From positions 124,001 through 188,000 of the forward strand of contig NZ_JFHN01000053.1 of NCBI RefSeq assembly GCF_000590885.1: 64,000 bases of DNA, in the 5' to 3' direction. Shown piece by piece: positions 8,152 to 17,606 of the stretch (within the stretch, counting starts at the first letter, position 1; every line of letters starts with the position of its first letter). This stretch comes from Erwinia mallotivora. Its GTDB lineage: Bacteria; Pseudomonadota; Gammaproteobacteria; Enterobacterales; Enterobacteriaceae. The notes beneath the pieces are model-generated. The model saw only the letters and a program-made list of their open reading frames with translations. It did not search any database and had not been told where the DNA came from. Made by a program: the position numbers and the translations under genes.

Positions 8152-8703
8152 TTATGAGCCGGAAGAGTCTCGTGTAGCTTTTAAGCGAGAAAGCAATGAT
8201 GAACTACGTCCTGAAGGGCTGACTACCAACGTCCCCTGATTGCCCAGCGCTTTTGCTTCAACACCAGATTTTGTCGATTTGTTAACGGTCGCTGTACCTG
8301 CCGCTCGTTGCATCTTCCCGGCCCCGGACCGGATCGTGACATTCGCACTAGTATCTTTACGGGGCGGCTTTGCGCCTTGCATAACATTTTCACGTAGCAT
8401 AGAGAGACCAATGTCATCATTGCGCATGTCGATCAAATTACTCAAGAGGTCAAGTTTCCCAAGAATGGTGAGCACCATTGCGAGAGTGTTGAGTGAGATA
8501 CCGGCACCATTGCCCCTCTCAAGTCGGTGTAAAGTAGAACGAGAGATTCCTGCGGATTTTGCAAACGTATCAGCAGGAATGCCTCTTACTCTACGTGCAA
8601 ATTCGATGTCTTTGCCCAATTTGACCAAAGCTGTTTCGGTTGAAGGGCGTATAACCGAGCCTTTTGTCCGACGAAGCTTACTCATGTTTTTTTCTTCGGG
8701 CAT
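8152..8703 (-). CDS. hipB: HipB-like antitoxin with XRE helix-turn-helix
   Basis: I choose the ATG at 8703 (MPEEKNMSKLRR), which has GAGG 5 nt upstream; an ATG at 8685 is the alternative. A further ATG at 8892 would lie upstream of the promoter and is rejected. An XRE-type HTH spans about residues 30-90 (GIPADTFAKSAGISRSTLHRLERG). The C-terminal ~90 residues are low-complexity, basic and Ser/Ala-rich, probably disordered, and longer than in E. coli HipB. By family role it binds and neutralises HipA and represses its own promoter. The gene is the first of the hipBA pair. Confidence 0.88.
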   Translation of the reverse strand: MPEEKNMSKLRRTKGSVIRPSTETALVKLGKDIEFARRVRGIPADTFAKSAGISRSTLHRLERGNGAGISLNTLAMVLTILGKLDLLSNLIDMRNDDIGLSMLRENVMQGAKPPRKDTSANVTIRSGAGKMQRAAGTATVNKSTKSGVEAKALGNQGTLVVSPSGRSSSLLSRLKATRDSSGS

Positions 8704-8724
8704 TGCAACCTCATTCAGTAACGT

Positions 8725-8899
8725 CTCATCTGTGATACAAATAACTATAACATCGAAGGAGTAAACCTTGCAAAATAAGGCTAACCTTCTCTTCATTCGT
8801 CTCACTTGTGAGTCTGTGGCTATCATGCCGCCGTACCAAACTGAAAACACTCCTGAATATGTGGGGTCAAATTCTATTCGAGAGAAACTCATTGTGAGT
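8725..8899. promoter_or_regulatory. Three similar palindromes around the hipBA promoter, candidate HipB operators
   Basis: Related inverted repeats occur at 8725-8736 (CTCATCTGTGAT), 8801-8812 (CTCACTTGTGAG) and 8887-8899 (ACTCATTGTGAGT). One lies downstream of the hipB -10 box and two lie upstream. The shared core CTCA-N2/3-TGTGAG-like suggests one dimeric repressor, most simply HipB itself. The sites also lie upstream of the divergent gene at 9033. Confidence 0.4.
8745..8773 (-). promoter_or_regulatory. hipBA promoter
   Basis: On the minus strand, TTGCAA (8768-8773) and TTATAG (8745-8750) are separated by exactly 17 bp. Transcription would begin near 8738, leaving a leader of about 35 nt before the ATG at 8703. 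Confidence 0.55.
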
Positions 8900-9032
8900 A
8901 ACTGTTATATCAACTCCGTAGGGGTATACTATCTTATTGAATCGATGAGGTTTATACGTATCTGTGATGCAGCAACAAACTGCTCCAGTTACTATTCCAC
9001 TTTTAGCGATAAAGTTTGAGGACTAAACCTTA

Positions 9033-10205
9033 GTGAGAATTCATTACTTCGTCCCATTCAAACGCAAAATCATCATTGACGATCATTGGGAAATCCCAAT
9101 GCAAGGCGGGAAGCTCCGCATCATTGAAGAGAGTGGTTACGCCAAAGCTATTGAACTTACTTTCGAAAAGCAGCCTCTGGAATATGCACCGAGCTTTCAG
9201 AAACGAGCCACTTATGAGGCTATGACAACGATAACCGGGCACGATGAACTTATAGCATTCGTGAAACGTCAACTCGATAACACAGCCACATTTCTCGAAT
9301 GTTTTCATGATATTGAACTCATGACAGAGGAAATTGAGGCCAAATATGAAGGAGAAACCCCGGAAGAAGAAACGCGACTATCCATAAAGAGTATATCAAT
9401 GGGCAGACATGATTCTGCATTGCCTCTCAGTTTCGATATGTTTACGCGGGCGCTTATGGCTGCTGAGAAATATGATGGTCCGAGATTTGAAGTTGCCTTT
9501 GTAAAAAGCGCTCGCAAAATGCTTAAAAATCAGGAATTCATAAATTCCTTCCGCTACTCATTCCTGTTGATCGAGTCACTGTATGGGAATGGTCAATTTA
9601 AAACACCAAGCTTGCAAGCTGCGCTAAAATCAAACCAAGAATTTCGTAATATTGTTGAGCTTGCCATCAAAGATCTGATTCCAGCAAAGAATGATCGGAA
9701 TTCAGATTCGGCAAAGCTCATTTCGACGAAACCAAATGCAGATGACATTATTAATCATCTAGTCGAAAAGCGAGGTTTCTATTTTCACGGAAACATTAAA
9801 CGGAAGGACGCCTGGAACCCCGATGAACAAGACTCGGCAGAATCCCTGGCGCTTCTCGCAATAGGTATTATCACAAAAATTACTATGAAGGCGGCGGAGC
9901 CAATATTCGTTGCAGAACTAGGGAAACGCCACTTTGAAGACGCAATACAGGCAGGAGCCAAAATCGTGTTTGAAATAAAATTCAGATTCCGTGAACCCGA
10001 AGAAAATTTCGACAGGCAACATCAAGTCAACATAACTATGCCAGGAACCAAAGTGACCCCTCGTACAGCTTTCGCTGTCGCTCAGCATTTTCTACATGTA
10101 TTCCAGCATAATCAGCCTGTATCGGCTTTATGTGAAGCTGAATGCAAAATACAGGAAACCGGGGAAAAGGTATTTAACCTCACATTTCATTCCAAAGAAG
10201 AGTGA
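9033..10205 (+). CDS. Uncharacterised protein with HEPN-like region, divergent from hipBA
   Basis: This 390-residue protein begins with GTG (GAGG 11 nt upstream). I do not recognise the full-length family. Residues ~155-290 are helical and contain the stretch FRYSFLLIESLYG. The motif RGFYFH (R247, H252) fits the R-X4-H signature of HEPN ribonuclease domains and resembles MauJ/ApeA-type HEPN proteins. No signal peptide or membrane segment is visible. The base composition is more AT-rich than the backbone, and the gene lies between hipBA and guaA, so recent transfer is likely. HEPN proteins are often toxins or abortive-infection effectors; that role is only inferred here. Confidence 0.6.
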   Translation: MRIHYFVPFKRKIIIDDHWEIPMQGGKLRIIEESGYAKAIELTFEKQPLEYAPSFQKRATYEAMTTITGHDELIAFVKRQLDNTATFLECFHDIELMTEEIEAKYEGETPEEETRLSIKSISMGRHDSALPLSFDMFTRALMAAEKYDGPRFEVAFVKSARKMLKNQEFINSFRYSFLLIESLYGNGQFKTPSLQAALKSNQEFRNIVELAIKDLIPAKNDRNSDSAKLISTKPNADDIINHLVEKRGFYFHGNIKRKDAWNPDEQDSAESLALLAIGIITKITMKAAEPIFVAELGKRHFEDAIQAGAKIVFEIKFRFREPEENFDRQHQVNITMPGTKVTPRTAFAVAQHFLHVFQHNQPVSALCEAECKIQETGEKVFNLTFHSKEE

Positions 10206-10330
10206 ACTGAAAAGTCTGCGCTAAAAATATAACCACGGAAGCTATAAATAACATTATATCAAAAAAATATACAAATTATTATTCAGAATAATGACATCAG
10301 TTTTTTCCGCATCGCATGCATTCAACCTGC

Positions 10331-10370
10331 CAAAAAATGCCATTAATGATGAATTAACCATTAATGGCAT
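10331..10370 (-). terminator. Terminator of the guaBA operon
   Basis: A perfect 12-bp inverted repeat (10337-10348 with 10359-10370, 10-nt loop) is followed on the minus strand by a run of T (10332-10336). It lies 37 bp after the guaA stop. Confidence 0.8.
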
Positions 10371-10407
10371 GATTTTATCAAAAGAAAATCAGGTTGTTAT
10401 AAAAAAC

Positions 10408-11988
10408 CTACTCCCACTCAATGGTCGCTGGCGGCTTACCGCTGATGTCATACACCACGCGGGAAATGCCGTCGATCTCATTGATAATACGGTTAGAGAC
10501 GCGGCCCAAAAACTCATAGGGCAGATGCGCCCAGTGCGCAGTCATAAAGTCGATGGTTTCCACCGCGCGCAATGACACCACCCAGTCGTATTTGCGTCCA
10601 TCGCCCATCACCCCGACCGAACGCACCGGAAGGAAAACGGTGAATGCCTGGCTGACTTTGTCATACAGCTCCGCTTTGCGCAGCTCTTCGATGAAAATGG
10701 CATCGGCACGACGCAGCAGATCGCAATACTCTTTTTTCACCTCACCCAGCACGCGTACACCCAGCCCCGGCCCCGGGAACGGGTGGCGGAACAACATGTC
10801 GTAAGGCAGCCCCAGCTCCAGACCAATCTTACGCACCTCATCTTTGAACAGCTCTTTCAGCGGCTCAACCAGGCCCAGCTTCATCTCTTTTGGCAGACCG
10901 CCAACATTGTGATGCGATTTGATTACGTGTGCTTTACCGGTGGCAGAGGCCGCAGACTCAATCACATCCGGATAGATTGTTCCCTGTGCCAGCCAGGAAA
11001 CGTCCGTCAGCCGGGTGGCCTGCTCATCAAAGACCTCGACAAATACCCGCCCGATGGTTTTGCGCTTGGCTTCCGGTTCGTCAATACCGGCCAGCGCATC
11101 AAGGAAACGCGCCTCGGCAGGAACGTGAACAATGTTCAGACCAAAATGATCGCCAAACATATCCATTACCTGCTCGGCTTCGTTCAGGCGCAGCAGACCG
11201 TTATCGACAAAGACACAGGTCAGGCGATCGCCAATCGCACGGTGCAGAAGCATTGCCGTCACCGAAGAGTCCACCCCGCCTGACAGGCCGAGGATCACCT
11301 TATCGTTGCCCACCTGCTCACGCAGACGCTCCACCGCATCTTCGATAATTTTTGCCGGTGTCCACAGGGCTTCGCACTGGCAGATATCGCGCACAAAGCG
11401 TTCCAGCAAACGCAGCCCCTGACGGGTATGAGTCACTTCCGGATGGAACTGGACGCCATACAGACGCTTTTCTTCGTTGGCCATAATGGCAAACGGACAG
11501 GTTTCGGTGCTGGCCACGGTAACGAATCCCGCCGGGATCCCCGTGACTTTATCGCCGTGGCTCATCCACACATCCAGCAGCGGCTTGCCTGCGGCGCTGA
11601 GAGAGTCTTCGATATCGCGGGTCAGCGCACTTTCGACGCCAACTTCAACCTGCGCGTAGCCAAACTCACGCTCGCTGGAGCCAGAAACTTTACCGCCCAG
11701 TTGCAGTGCCATGGTCTGCATTCCGTAGCACACACCCAACACCGGAATACCGGCATTGAATACGTATTCTGGCGCACGCGGGCTGTTAAGTTCAGTGGTA
11801 CTTTCCGGGCCACCAGAGAGAATAATGCCATTCGGGTTGAACTGGCGGATCTGCTCTTCCGTGACGTCCCACGCCCACAGCTCACAGTAAACGCCCAGCT
11901 CACGCACACGGCGAGCAACCAGTTGCGTATACTGCGAACCGAAATCGAGGATCAGTATGCGGTGTTTATGAATGTTTTCCGTCGTCAT
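10408..11988 (-). CDS. guaA: GMP synthase (glutamine-hydrolysing)
   Basis: This 526-residue protein is colinear with E. coli GuaA (525). The class I glutaminase domain carries the nucleophile in LGVCYGMQ and the His/Glu of [10 protein letters not shown]. The ATP-pyrophosphatase P-loop is LSGGVDSSV, and the C-terminal dimerisation domain ends PPATIEWE. It converts XMP to GMP using ATP and glutamine in the cytosol. It is the second gene of guaBA, 78 bp after guaB, with an intercistronic hairpin between them and a strong terminator after it. Confidence 0.98.
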   Translation of the reverse strand: MTTENIHKHRILILDFGSQYTQLVARRVRELGVYCELWAWDVTEEQIRQFNPNGIILSGGPESTTELNSPRAPEYVFNAGIPVLGVCYGMQTMALQLGGKVSGSSEREFGYAQVEVGVESALTRDIEDSLSAAGKPLLDVWMSHGDKVTGIPAGFVTVASTETCPFAIMANEEKRLYGVQFHPEVTHTRQGLRLLERFVRDICQCEALWTPAKIIEDAVERLREQVGNDKVILGLSGGVDSSVTAMLLHRAIGDRLTCVFVDNGLLRLNEAEQVMDMFGDHFGLNIVHVPAEARFLDALAGIDEPEAKRKTIGRVFVEVFDEQATRLTDVSWLAQGTIYPDVIESAASATGKAHVIKSHHNVGGLPKEMKLGLVEPLKELFKDEVRKIGLELGLPYDMLFRHPFPGPGLGVRVLGEVKKEYCDLLRRADAIFIEELRKAELYDKVSQAFTVFLPVRSVGVMGDGRKYDWVVSLRAVETIDFMTAHWAHLPYEFLGRVSNRIINEIDGISRVVYDISGKPPATIEWE

Positions 11989-12033
11989 TGGGTATTCCAG
12001 AGCAATAACATATTGAGGGTTCAGGATTAAAAC

Positions 12034-12050
12034 GCCCGGCAGTGCCGGGC
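12034..12050 (-). terminator. Intercistronic hairpin between guaB and guaA
   Basis: GCCCGGC (12034-12040) pairs with GCCGGGC (12044-12050) and is followed on the minus strand by GTTTT. It may partially terminate transcription or stabilise guaB mRNA. Confidence 0.5.
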
Positions 12051-12066
12051 ATATAAGCAGGGGTTA

Positions 12067-13533
12067 TCAGGAACCCATACGGTAGTTCGGCGACTCTTTG
12101 GTGATGGTCACGTCATGGACGTGGCTTTCCGAAATACCGGCACCGCTGATACGGACAAATTCCGCTTTGGTGCGCAGGTCGTCGATAGTACCACAGCCGG
12201 TCAGGCCCATACAGGAACGCAGGCCCCCCATCTGCTGGTGAACAATCTCTTTCAGACGCCCTTTATAGGCCACTCGCCCTTCGATCCCTTCCGGAACCAG
12301 CTTGTCGGCGGCATTATCAGTCTGGAAATAGCGGTCAGAGGAGCCTTTTGACATCGCGCCCAGCGAGCCCATACCGCGATAAGATTTGAAGGAACGTCCC
12401 TGATAAAGCTCGATCTCACCCGGCGACTCCTCCGTACCCGCCAGCATGGAACCCACCATCACCGCAGATGCGCCCGCCGCAATCGCTTTGGCAATATCAC
12501 CGGAGAAACGAATACCGCCATCAGCGATAACCGGAATGCCGGTGCCTTTCAGTGCGCTGACAGCATCAGCCACCGCAGTGATTTGTGGCACACCCACGCC
12601 CGTTACAATACGGGTGGTACAGATAGAACCCGGGCCAATACCGACTTTCACCGCGCTCACTCCGGCTTCGACCAGTGCCAGCGCACCAGCCGCCGTTGCC
12701 ACGTTACCGCCCACAATTTGCAAATCGGGGTATTTGGCACGCGTTTCACGAATACGTTGCAATACCCCTTCGGAATGTCCATGAGAGGAGTCGATCAGCA
12801 ACACATCCACGCCTGCCGCCACCAGCGCATCGACACGCTCTTCGTTACCGGCTCCGGCGCCCACCGCCGCACCGACGCGCAGACGGCCATGCTCATCTTT
12901 ACAGGCGTTTGGCTTACGCTCGGCTTTCTGGAAATCTTTCACGGTGATCATGCCCAGCAGATGAAAGCTTTCATCTACCACCAGCGCTTTTTCAACGCGC
13001 TTTTCATGCATTTTCTGCAACACGACTTCGCGCGCTTCACCTTCACGCACGGTGACCAGTCGCTCTTTTGGCGTCATCACGGCGGAAACAGGCTGGTTCA
13101 TATCGGTAACGAAACGCACGTCACGACCGGTGATGATGCCCACCAGCTCATTGTCGCCGTTGACCACCGGGTAACCGGCAAAACCGTTCTGCTCAGTAAG
13201 GCGCTGAACTTCGCTCAGGGTCGTGGTGGGCAGCACGGTTTGCGGGTCGGTCACCACGCCGCTTTCATGTTTTTTCACCTTGCGAACTTCTTCCGCCTGG
13301 CGTTCAACCGACATATTTTTATGAATAAAACCCAGGCCGCCTTCCTGCGCCAGAGCAATAGCCAGACCGGCTTCGGTCACGGTGTCCATTGCAGCGGAGA
13401 GCATGGGGATATTCAGACGGATGGTTTTGGTAAGCTGGGTGCTGAGGTCGGCGGTGTTGGGCAGAACGGTCGAATGAGCAGGAACGAGCAAAACGTCGTC
13501 AAATGTCAGGGCTTCTTTAGCGATTCTTAGCAT
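12067..13533 (-). CDS. guaB: IMP dehydrogenase
   Basis: This 488-residue protein matches E. coli GuaB in length. It is a TIM barrel interrupted by two CBS domains (about 93-205). The catalytic Cys loop is [12 protein letters not shown], and the flap carries the [11 protein letters not shown] region. It oxidises IMP to XMP with NAD+, the committed step of guanine nucleotide synthesis. It is the first gene of guaBA. The start codon is preceded by a long leader and a promoter overlapped by a PurR-like box. It is divergent from xseA. Confidence 0.98.
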   Translation of the reverse strand: MLRIAKEALTFDDVLLVPAHSTVLPNTADLSTQLTKTIRLNIPMLSAAMDTVTEAGLAIALAQEGGLGFIHKNMSVERQAEEVRKVKKHESGVVTDPQTVLPTTTLSEVQRLTEQNGFAGYPVVNGDNELVGIITGRDVRFVTDMNQPVSAVMTPKERLVTVREGEAREVVLQKMHEKRVEKALVVDESFHLLGMITVKDFQKAERKPNACKDEHGRLRVGAAVGAGAGNEERVDALVAAGVDVLLIDSSHGHSEGVLQRIRETRAKYPDLQIVGGNVATAAGALALVEAGVSAVKVGIGPGSICTTRIVTGVGVPQITAVADAVSALKGTGIPVIADGGIRFSGDIAKAIAAGASAVMVGSMLAGTEESPGEIELYQGRSFKSYRGMGSLGAMSKGSSDRYFQTDNAADKLVPEGIEGRVAYKGRLKEIVHQQMGGLRSCMGLTGCGTIDDLRTKAEFVRISGAGISESHVHDVTITKESPNYRMGS

Positions 13534-13585
13534 GGCAATATCTCAACCTCAGGGTGAATGAGAACATATAAAATATTGCCGCGGC

Positions 13586-13611
13586 ATTATACAGGCCGTA
13601 ACCGATTGCCT
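13586..13611 (-). promoter_or_regulatory. guaB promoter with PurR box
   Basis: On the minus strand TATAAT (13586-13591) forms a -10. AGGCAATCGGTTACGG (13596-13611) resembles the PurR operator ACGCAAACGTTTTCGT and covers the -35 region, so bound PurR with hypoxanthine or guanine would block RNA polymerase. Confidence 0.65.
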
Positions 13612-13702
13612 CCAGCTTTATTTCTGAAAACTCTTGATCCCTGTCACCAGCCATGTAGTATCGGTCAATTAACCCTATGATTTAAAATTTGATCTTAATC
13701 AC

Positions 13703-15070
13703 ATGTCGCTACCGTCTTCAGCAAATATTTTTACCGTCAGCCGTCTCAATACCACGGTGCGTAAACTGCTGGAGATGGAGATGGGGCAAATCTGGTTAAG
13801 CGCTGAAATTTCGAATTTTTCCCAACCCTCTTCCGGTCACTGGTATTTCACCCTGAAGGATGATGCTGCTCAGGTGCGCTGTGCTATGTTTCGCAACAGC
13901 AACCGCCGGGTGACCTTCCGTCCACAAAATGGTCAGCAGGTGCTGGTACGCGCGACCATCACTCTGTATGAACCACGTGGCGACTATCAGCTGATCGCTG
14001 AAAGTATGCAGCCTGCGGGTGAAGGGCTGTTGCAACAGCAGTTTGAGCAACTTAAGCAGAAACTGCTGGCTGAAGGTTTGTTTGACCAGAGATACAAACA
14101 ACCCCTGCCCGATCCCGCCCGTCAGGTTGGCGTTATTACCTCGGCCACCGGAGCTGCCTTACGTGACATACTGCACGTATTGCATCGCCGCGATCCGTCA
14201 CTGCCGGTAGTGATTTACCCTACCCCGGTTCAGGGTGTGGATGCGCCGGATGCGCTGGTCCGTGCGATTGAACTGGCTAACCTGCGTGGGGAATGTGATG
14301 TACTGATTGTCGGGCGCGGCGGCGGTTCGCTGGAAGACTTATGGAGCTTTAATGTCGAACGGGTGGCGCGGGCGATTTTTGCCAGTCGTATCCCCATCGT
14401 CAGCGCCGTAGGTCACGAGACAGATGTCACCATCAGTGATTTCGTCGCCGACTTGCGTGCGCCCACCCCTTCAGCGGCAGCGGAGCTGGTCAGTCGCAAT
14501 CAGACGGAATTGCTGCGTCAGTTGCAATCGCTGCAAACCCGGCTGGAAATGGCGACAGATTACTATCTTGCTGAACAGCGTCGTAAATTTGCCCTTCTGC
14601 ATCATCGTTTGCAGCAGCAGCATCCTCAGCTGCAACTGGCCCGCCAGCAAACGACGCTAATGAAGCTGCAAGGTCGTCTTGCCGAAGCGATACAGCGCAA
14701 ACTGCGTCAGGCGGATCGTCAACTGGAACGTCCCGCGCAGCGCCTGGGAAGCTTCCAGCCTCAGAGTAAAATTCATCAGGCTCAGCAACACATGCAGCAG
14801 CTATATTATCGGCTGCAACAGACTTTACAGCAGCGTTTACATGCCGATAAACAGCGTTTTTCCACGCTGGCCGGTCAGCTGGAGGGCGTCAGTCCACTGG
14901 CCACGCTGGCTCGTGGCTTCAGCGTGACCACCGCGACTGACGGACAGGTGATTAAAAAAACCCGGCAGATAAAACCAGGCGAGATTCTGAAAACCAGGCT
15001 GGATGATGGCTGGGTGGAAAGCGAGGTCACCTCGGTGAAACCGTTGAGAAAATCACGTAGCACCAGATAA
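13703..15070 (+). CDS. xseA: Exodeoxyribonuclease VII large subunit
   Basis: This 455-residue protein (E. coli 456) has an N-terminal OB fold ([15 protein letters not shown]). The catalytic domain has [29 protein letters not shown] and [13 protein letters not shown], followed by a long Gln-rich coiled coil (about 270-390). With XseB it forms the ExoVII complex, which degrades single-stranded DNA from both ends. It is divergent from guaB with about 170 bp between starts, as in E. coli. The gene is complete. Confidence 0.97.
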   Translation: MSLPSSANIFTVSRLNTTVRKLLEMEMGQIWLSAEISNFSQPSSGHWYFTLKDDAAQVRCAMFRNSNRRVTFRPQNGQQVLVRATITLYEPRGDYQLIAESMQPAGEGLLQQQFEQLKQKLLAEGLFDQRYKQPLPDPARQVGVITSATGAALRDILHVLHRRDPSLPVVIYPTPVQGVDAPDALVRAIELANLRGECDVLIVGRGGGSLEDLWSFNVERVARAIFASRIPIVSAVGHETDVTISDFVADLRAPTPSAAAELVSRNQTELLRQLQSLQTRLEMATDYYLAEQRRKFALLHHRLQQQHPQLQLARQQTTLMKLQGRLAEAIQRKLRQADRQLERPAQRLGSFQPQSKIHQAQQHMQQLYYRLQQTLQQRLHADKQRFSTLAGQLEGVSPLATLARGFSVTTATDGQVIKKTRQIKPGEILKTRLDDGWVESEVTSVKPLRKSRSTR

Positions 15071-15139
15071 ATATCACGATAAACCTGTAAAAAATCATCA
15101 GCAGTCGTTAAGGCTGGAGTTTTTATATTCTCTCCTGAG

Positions 15140-15164
15140 ATCCCCGCCCGCAGAGGGCGAGGAT
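15140..15164. terminator. Hairpin between xseA and the small ORF
   Basis: ATCC-CGCCC (15140-15149) pairs with GGGCG-GGAT (15155-15164) with one mismatched position. It lies between convergent genes, 70 bp after the xseA stop, and has no T run. It is a likely weak terminator. Confidence 0.4.
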
Positions 15165-15211
15165 TTGCATCGCAATCAGGTTATTTAAGCATCTCTGAAC
15201 ATTCTTTAAAT

Positions 15212-15622
15212 TTAAAGACCTGTTTTTTCGAGCGCAGGGTTTTTATTGTTTATCTCAAATCCCGATTTCTTCAAATTTTCCTTACTACTATTCGCACTGT
15301 AATTTAAATTTACTTTTTCAATTTGAGAAAAATCCGGCGCGGTGTTTTTTGAGTTAACTTTTTTTTCATTTAACTCATGAATTTCATTGTTCAAAACTAC
15401 AACCTTTTTTTCAAGCGTTCTTATATTAACCAACAGCATACTATTTTGCATTCTCAGTCTGTGGTTTTTTACTACCATTTCTTCGTTTGAATTGCAGACT
15501 TCACATACATTGGCAGTTACAGGCTGTTGGTCTACGACAACATATTTTTTTTCAACCTCCGCTGGAAAAACATCCCTGTTCTGGATAACTTTGCCACAGC
15601 ACCAGAAACATTCACCAATCAT
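15212..15622 (-). CDS. Small uncharacterised protein with Cys motifs and coiled coil
   Basis: This 136-residue protein has a clear Shine-Dalgarno sequence (GGAG, 5 nt before the ATG). It begins MIGECFWCCGK and has a second cysteine pair (CEVC, residues 40-43), giving a possible zinc knuckle. Residues ~60-90 form a heptad-like helix (ENIRTLEKK-type), and the Lys/Asn-rich tail is probably disordered. No family is recognised. The AT-rich composition differs from xseA and the protealysin gene, which suggests transfer. A zinc-binding dimer is the simplest reading, but the function is unknown. Confidence 0.6.
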   Translation of the reverse strand: MIGECFWCCGKVIQNRDVFPAEVEKKYVVVDQQPVTANVCEVCNSNEEMVVKNHRLRMQNSMLLVNIRTLEKKVVVLNNEIHELNEKKVNSKNTAPDFSQIEKVNLNYSANSSKENLKKSGFEINNKNPALEKTGL

Positions 15623-16238
15623 AATAACTCCATTTTTAACATCACGTTGAAATAAGTATAATATTACCGCATATTCTCAGAATATTTTGCAAAGCTGATA
15701 TTTACAAAATTTAATTCTCAACTGAGAATTTTATACTTAATACTCCACCTGGTTCTTCATATCTATCAGGAAACGTTTTTGCGATATATTTACCCTCAGA
15801 ATTTTCCATCCTGGATTTATAATTAGTGGAAAGACTTTACCCCTGATCAATTCCTGCTAAAAAGCACGAATAAAACTCAGTTTAAAACCGCATACGCATC
15901 GCTTTCCTGCGCAATATACAGCGAAACCTGATGGCTGAAGATCCAAAAAAACGTCATTCGCCTGGCTTCTGGTGGCTGTTCTATGATTTAAAAATATGAT
16001 TCTGAAGGGTATTTAACTCTGACCTCCCCTTTTACGTTATTAAATCTCTCAGTCATAACCGACAATAGTCACCTGTATTATGATGCAAATTAATATCCAC
16101 TCTTGCTCGGCAAATTCTGATAATCCCTGAACACGGGCACAGGTCACTGATTAAAGTTTAAACACAAAAACTCTGATCAAAAATGGCCTCAATTTCCTAT
16201 ACTCAAACCACATCCTCTGAGAATCAGGGAGTTCTGGT
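15623..16238. other. Gene-poor interval before the protealysin gene
   Basis: There is no full gene in these 616 bp. Four things are visible. (a) An 8-bp inverted repeat AATTCTCA/TGAGAATT at 15713-15730. (b) A 32-residue minus-strand open fragment at 15711-15809 (MENSEGKYIAKTF...) without an RBS, perhaps the remnant of a 3' end. (c) A 22-codon plus-strand ORF from 15931 (MAEDPKKRHSPGFW...) with no good RBS. (d) The upstream region of the protease gene. Confidence 0.4.
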
Positions 16239-17252
16239 ATGAAGCATAGTGTTATTCCCCCCTACATCCTGCGCAAAATTATCGATAATGGCTCGGGTCA
16301 ACAGCAAAGCTGCGCACGCAATACCCTGACCCATGTTCAGACTTTGATGGCCGAAAACTGGGTAAAACCGGGCGGCGTCAGTACGCCACAAGCCGGTCAG
16401 GTTCAGCGTGAAATTTACGACGCCGGACATACTCAGACGCTACCTGGCAAGCTGGTGCGTAGCGAAGGTCAACCCGATAACGATGATGTCGCCAGCCGCG
16501 AAGCCTGGGATTATTTGGGCGTAACTTATGATTTCTTCTGGCGTGCATGGCAACGTAATTCTCTGGATAACAAAGGCCTGACGCTGAAAGGGACCGTTCA
16601 TTACGGCAAGGATTATCAGAATGCATTCTGGAATGGTCAGCAGATGGTGTTTGGTGACGGTGACGGGGAGATTTTTAACCGCTTCACCATCGCGCTGGAC
16701 GTTGTGGGTCACGAACTGGGGCACGGCGTTACCGAAACCGAAGCCGGATTGATCTATTTCGGTCAGGCTGGCGCACTGAATGAATCGCTCTCTGATGTAT
16801 TTGGTTCGCTGGTGAAACAGTTCCATCTTCAACAAACTGCCGACCAGGCCGACTGGATAATCGGTGAAGGGTTGCTGGCAAAAGGAATTAATGGCAAGGG
16901 ACTGCGTTCGATGTCTCAACCCGGTACGGCTTATGACGATCCCCTGTTAGGTAAAGATCCGCAACCGGCAGATATGCAAGGCTACGTTCAAACCCGCGAT
17001 GACAACGGTGGCGTCCACCTGAACTCAGGTATCGCTAACCGGGCATTTTATCTGGCGGCAAAAGCTCTGGGCGGCTATGCCTGGGAGCAGGCGGGCTATG
17101 CCTGGTATGATACCGTTTGTGATAAAACGCTGCCCCAGGATGCCGACTTTAAAACCTTTGCCCAGTTCACGGTTAAACATGGGCAGACACGCTTCAACGC
17201 CTCTGTCGGACAGGCCATTGAGGATGGTTGGAAGCAGGTTGGCGTATTATGA
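16239..17252 (+). CDS. Protealysin-like M4 metalloprotease
   Basis: This 337-residue protein lacks a signal peptide. It starts with MKHSVIPPYIL, whose PPL-type motif marks the short propeptide of protealysin-like proteases. Zinc is bound by HELGH (VVGHELGHGVTETE) and by the Glu of GALNESLSDVFG. The catalytic His lies in DNGGVHLNSGIANRAFY. Members cleave actin and other proteins and are made as intracellular precursors with unusual export. AGGGAG precedes the ATG. The stop codon overlaps the start of the emfourin gene by 4 bp (ATGA), so protease and inhibitor are translationally coupled. Confidence 0.93.
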   Translation: MKHSVIPPYILRKIIDNGSGQQQSCARNTLTHVQTLMAENWVKPGGVSTPQAGQVQREIYDAGHTQTLPGKLVRSEGQPDNDDVASREAWDYLGVTYDFFWRAWQRNSLDNKGLTLKGTVHYGKDYQNAFWNGQQMVFGDGDGEIFNRFTIALDVVGHELGHGVTETEAGLIYFGQAGALNESLSDVFGSLVKQFHLQQTADQADWIIGEGLLAKGINGKGLRSMSQPGTAYDDPLLGKDPQPADMQGYVQTRDDNGGVHLNSGIANRAFYLAAKALGGYAWEQAGYAWYDTVCDKTLPQDADFKTFAQFTVKHGQTRFNASVGQAIEDGWKQVGVL

Positions 17253-17584
17253 GCAACGCCCTTCCGGAACTGAGTGACGACGCGGTGATTGACGTAGCGC
17301 GTGAAGGCGGTTTCGCTTATATCCCCAAGCTGGCTGCGGCAAAACGTATCACTCTGGCTCAGCTCAGTGCCTCCGAGCGTGAACATGTCTGCAACGTGTT
17401 ACGCCAGTCTCTGCCATTAGGAGAGCCGCAAGGTGAGCAGGGTTGTGCCGGAAGCGGCGACAGGCGTTACTATCGCGTGGCTATCAGCTACGCCACGCAG
17501 CAACAGTCCGGTAGCATCGTGATTGTCATTCCGGAAGAGCTCGCCCCGGCTGAACTGGTAGAGCTGTGGCAGAACGGTCAATAA
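17249..17584 (+). CDS. Emfourin, protealysin inhibitor
   Basis: This 111-residue protein starts at MSNALPELSD. That start creates an ATGA overlap with the protease gene and is preferred over one 21 bp upstream. It shows the emfourin pattern: VAREGGFAYIPKL near the N-terminus, a central RRYYRVAISY strand and a C-terminal PEELAPAELVELW helix. In Serratia, emfourin blocks protealysin by occupying its active-site cleft. Co-transcription here would keep the intracellular protease silent. No signal peptide is present. Confidence 0.85.
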   Translation: MSNALPELSDDAVIDVAREGGFAYIPKLAAAKRITLAQLSASEREHVCNVLRQSLPLGEPQGEQGCAGSGDRRYYRVAISYATQQQSGSIVIVIPEELAPAELVELWQNGQ

Positions 17585-17606
17585 AAACGTTGTGATATCA
17601 ATAAAA

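Noticed and set aside
8768..9019. 83-codon plus-strand frame between hipB and the HEPN-like gene
   Set aside because: It overlaps the hipBA promoter and palindromes and has no family similarity.
12583..13530. Long plus-strand open frame of 315 codons antisense to guaB
   Set aside because: It lies wholly inside guaB, is His/Arg/Thr-rich as expected for a shadow frame, and has no RBS or homology.
15931..15999. 22-codon ORF (MAEDPKKRHSPGFWW...) before the protealysin gene
   Set aside because: No convincing Shine-Dalgarno sequence or homology; too short to support alone.
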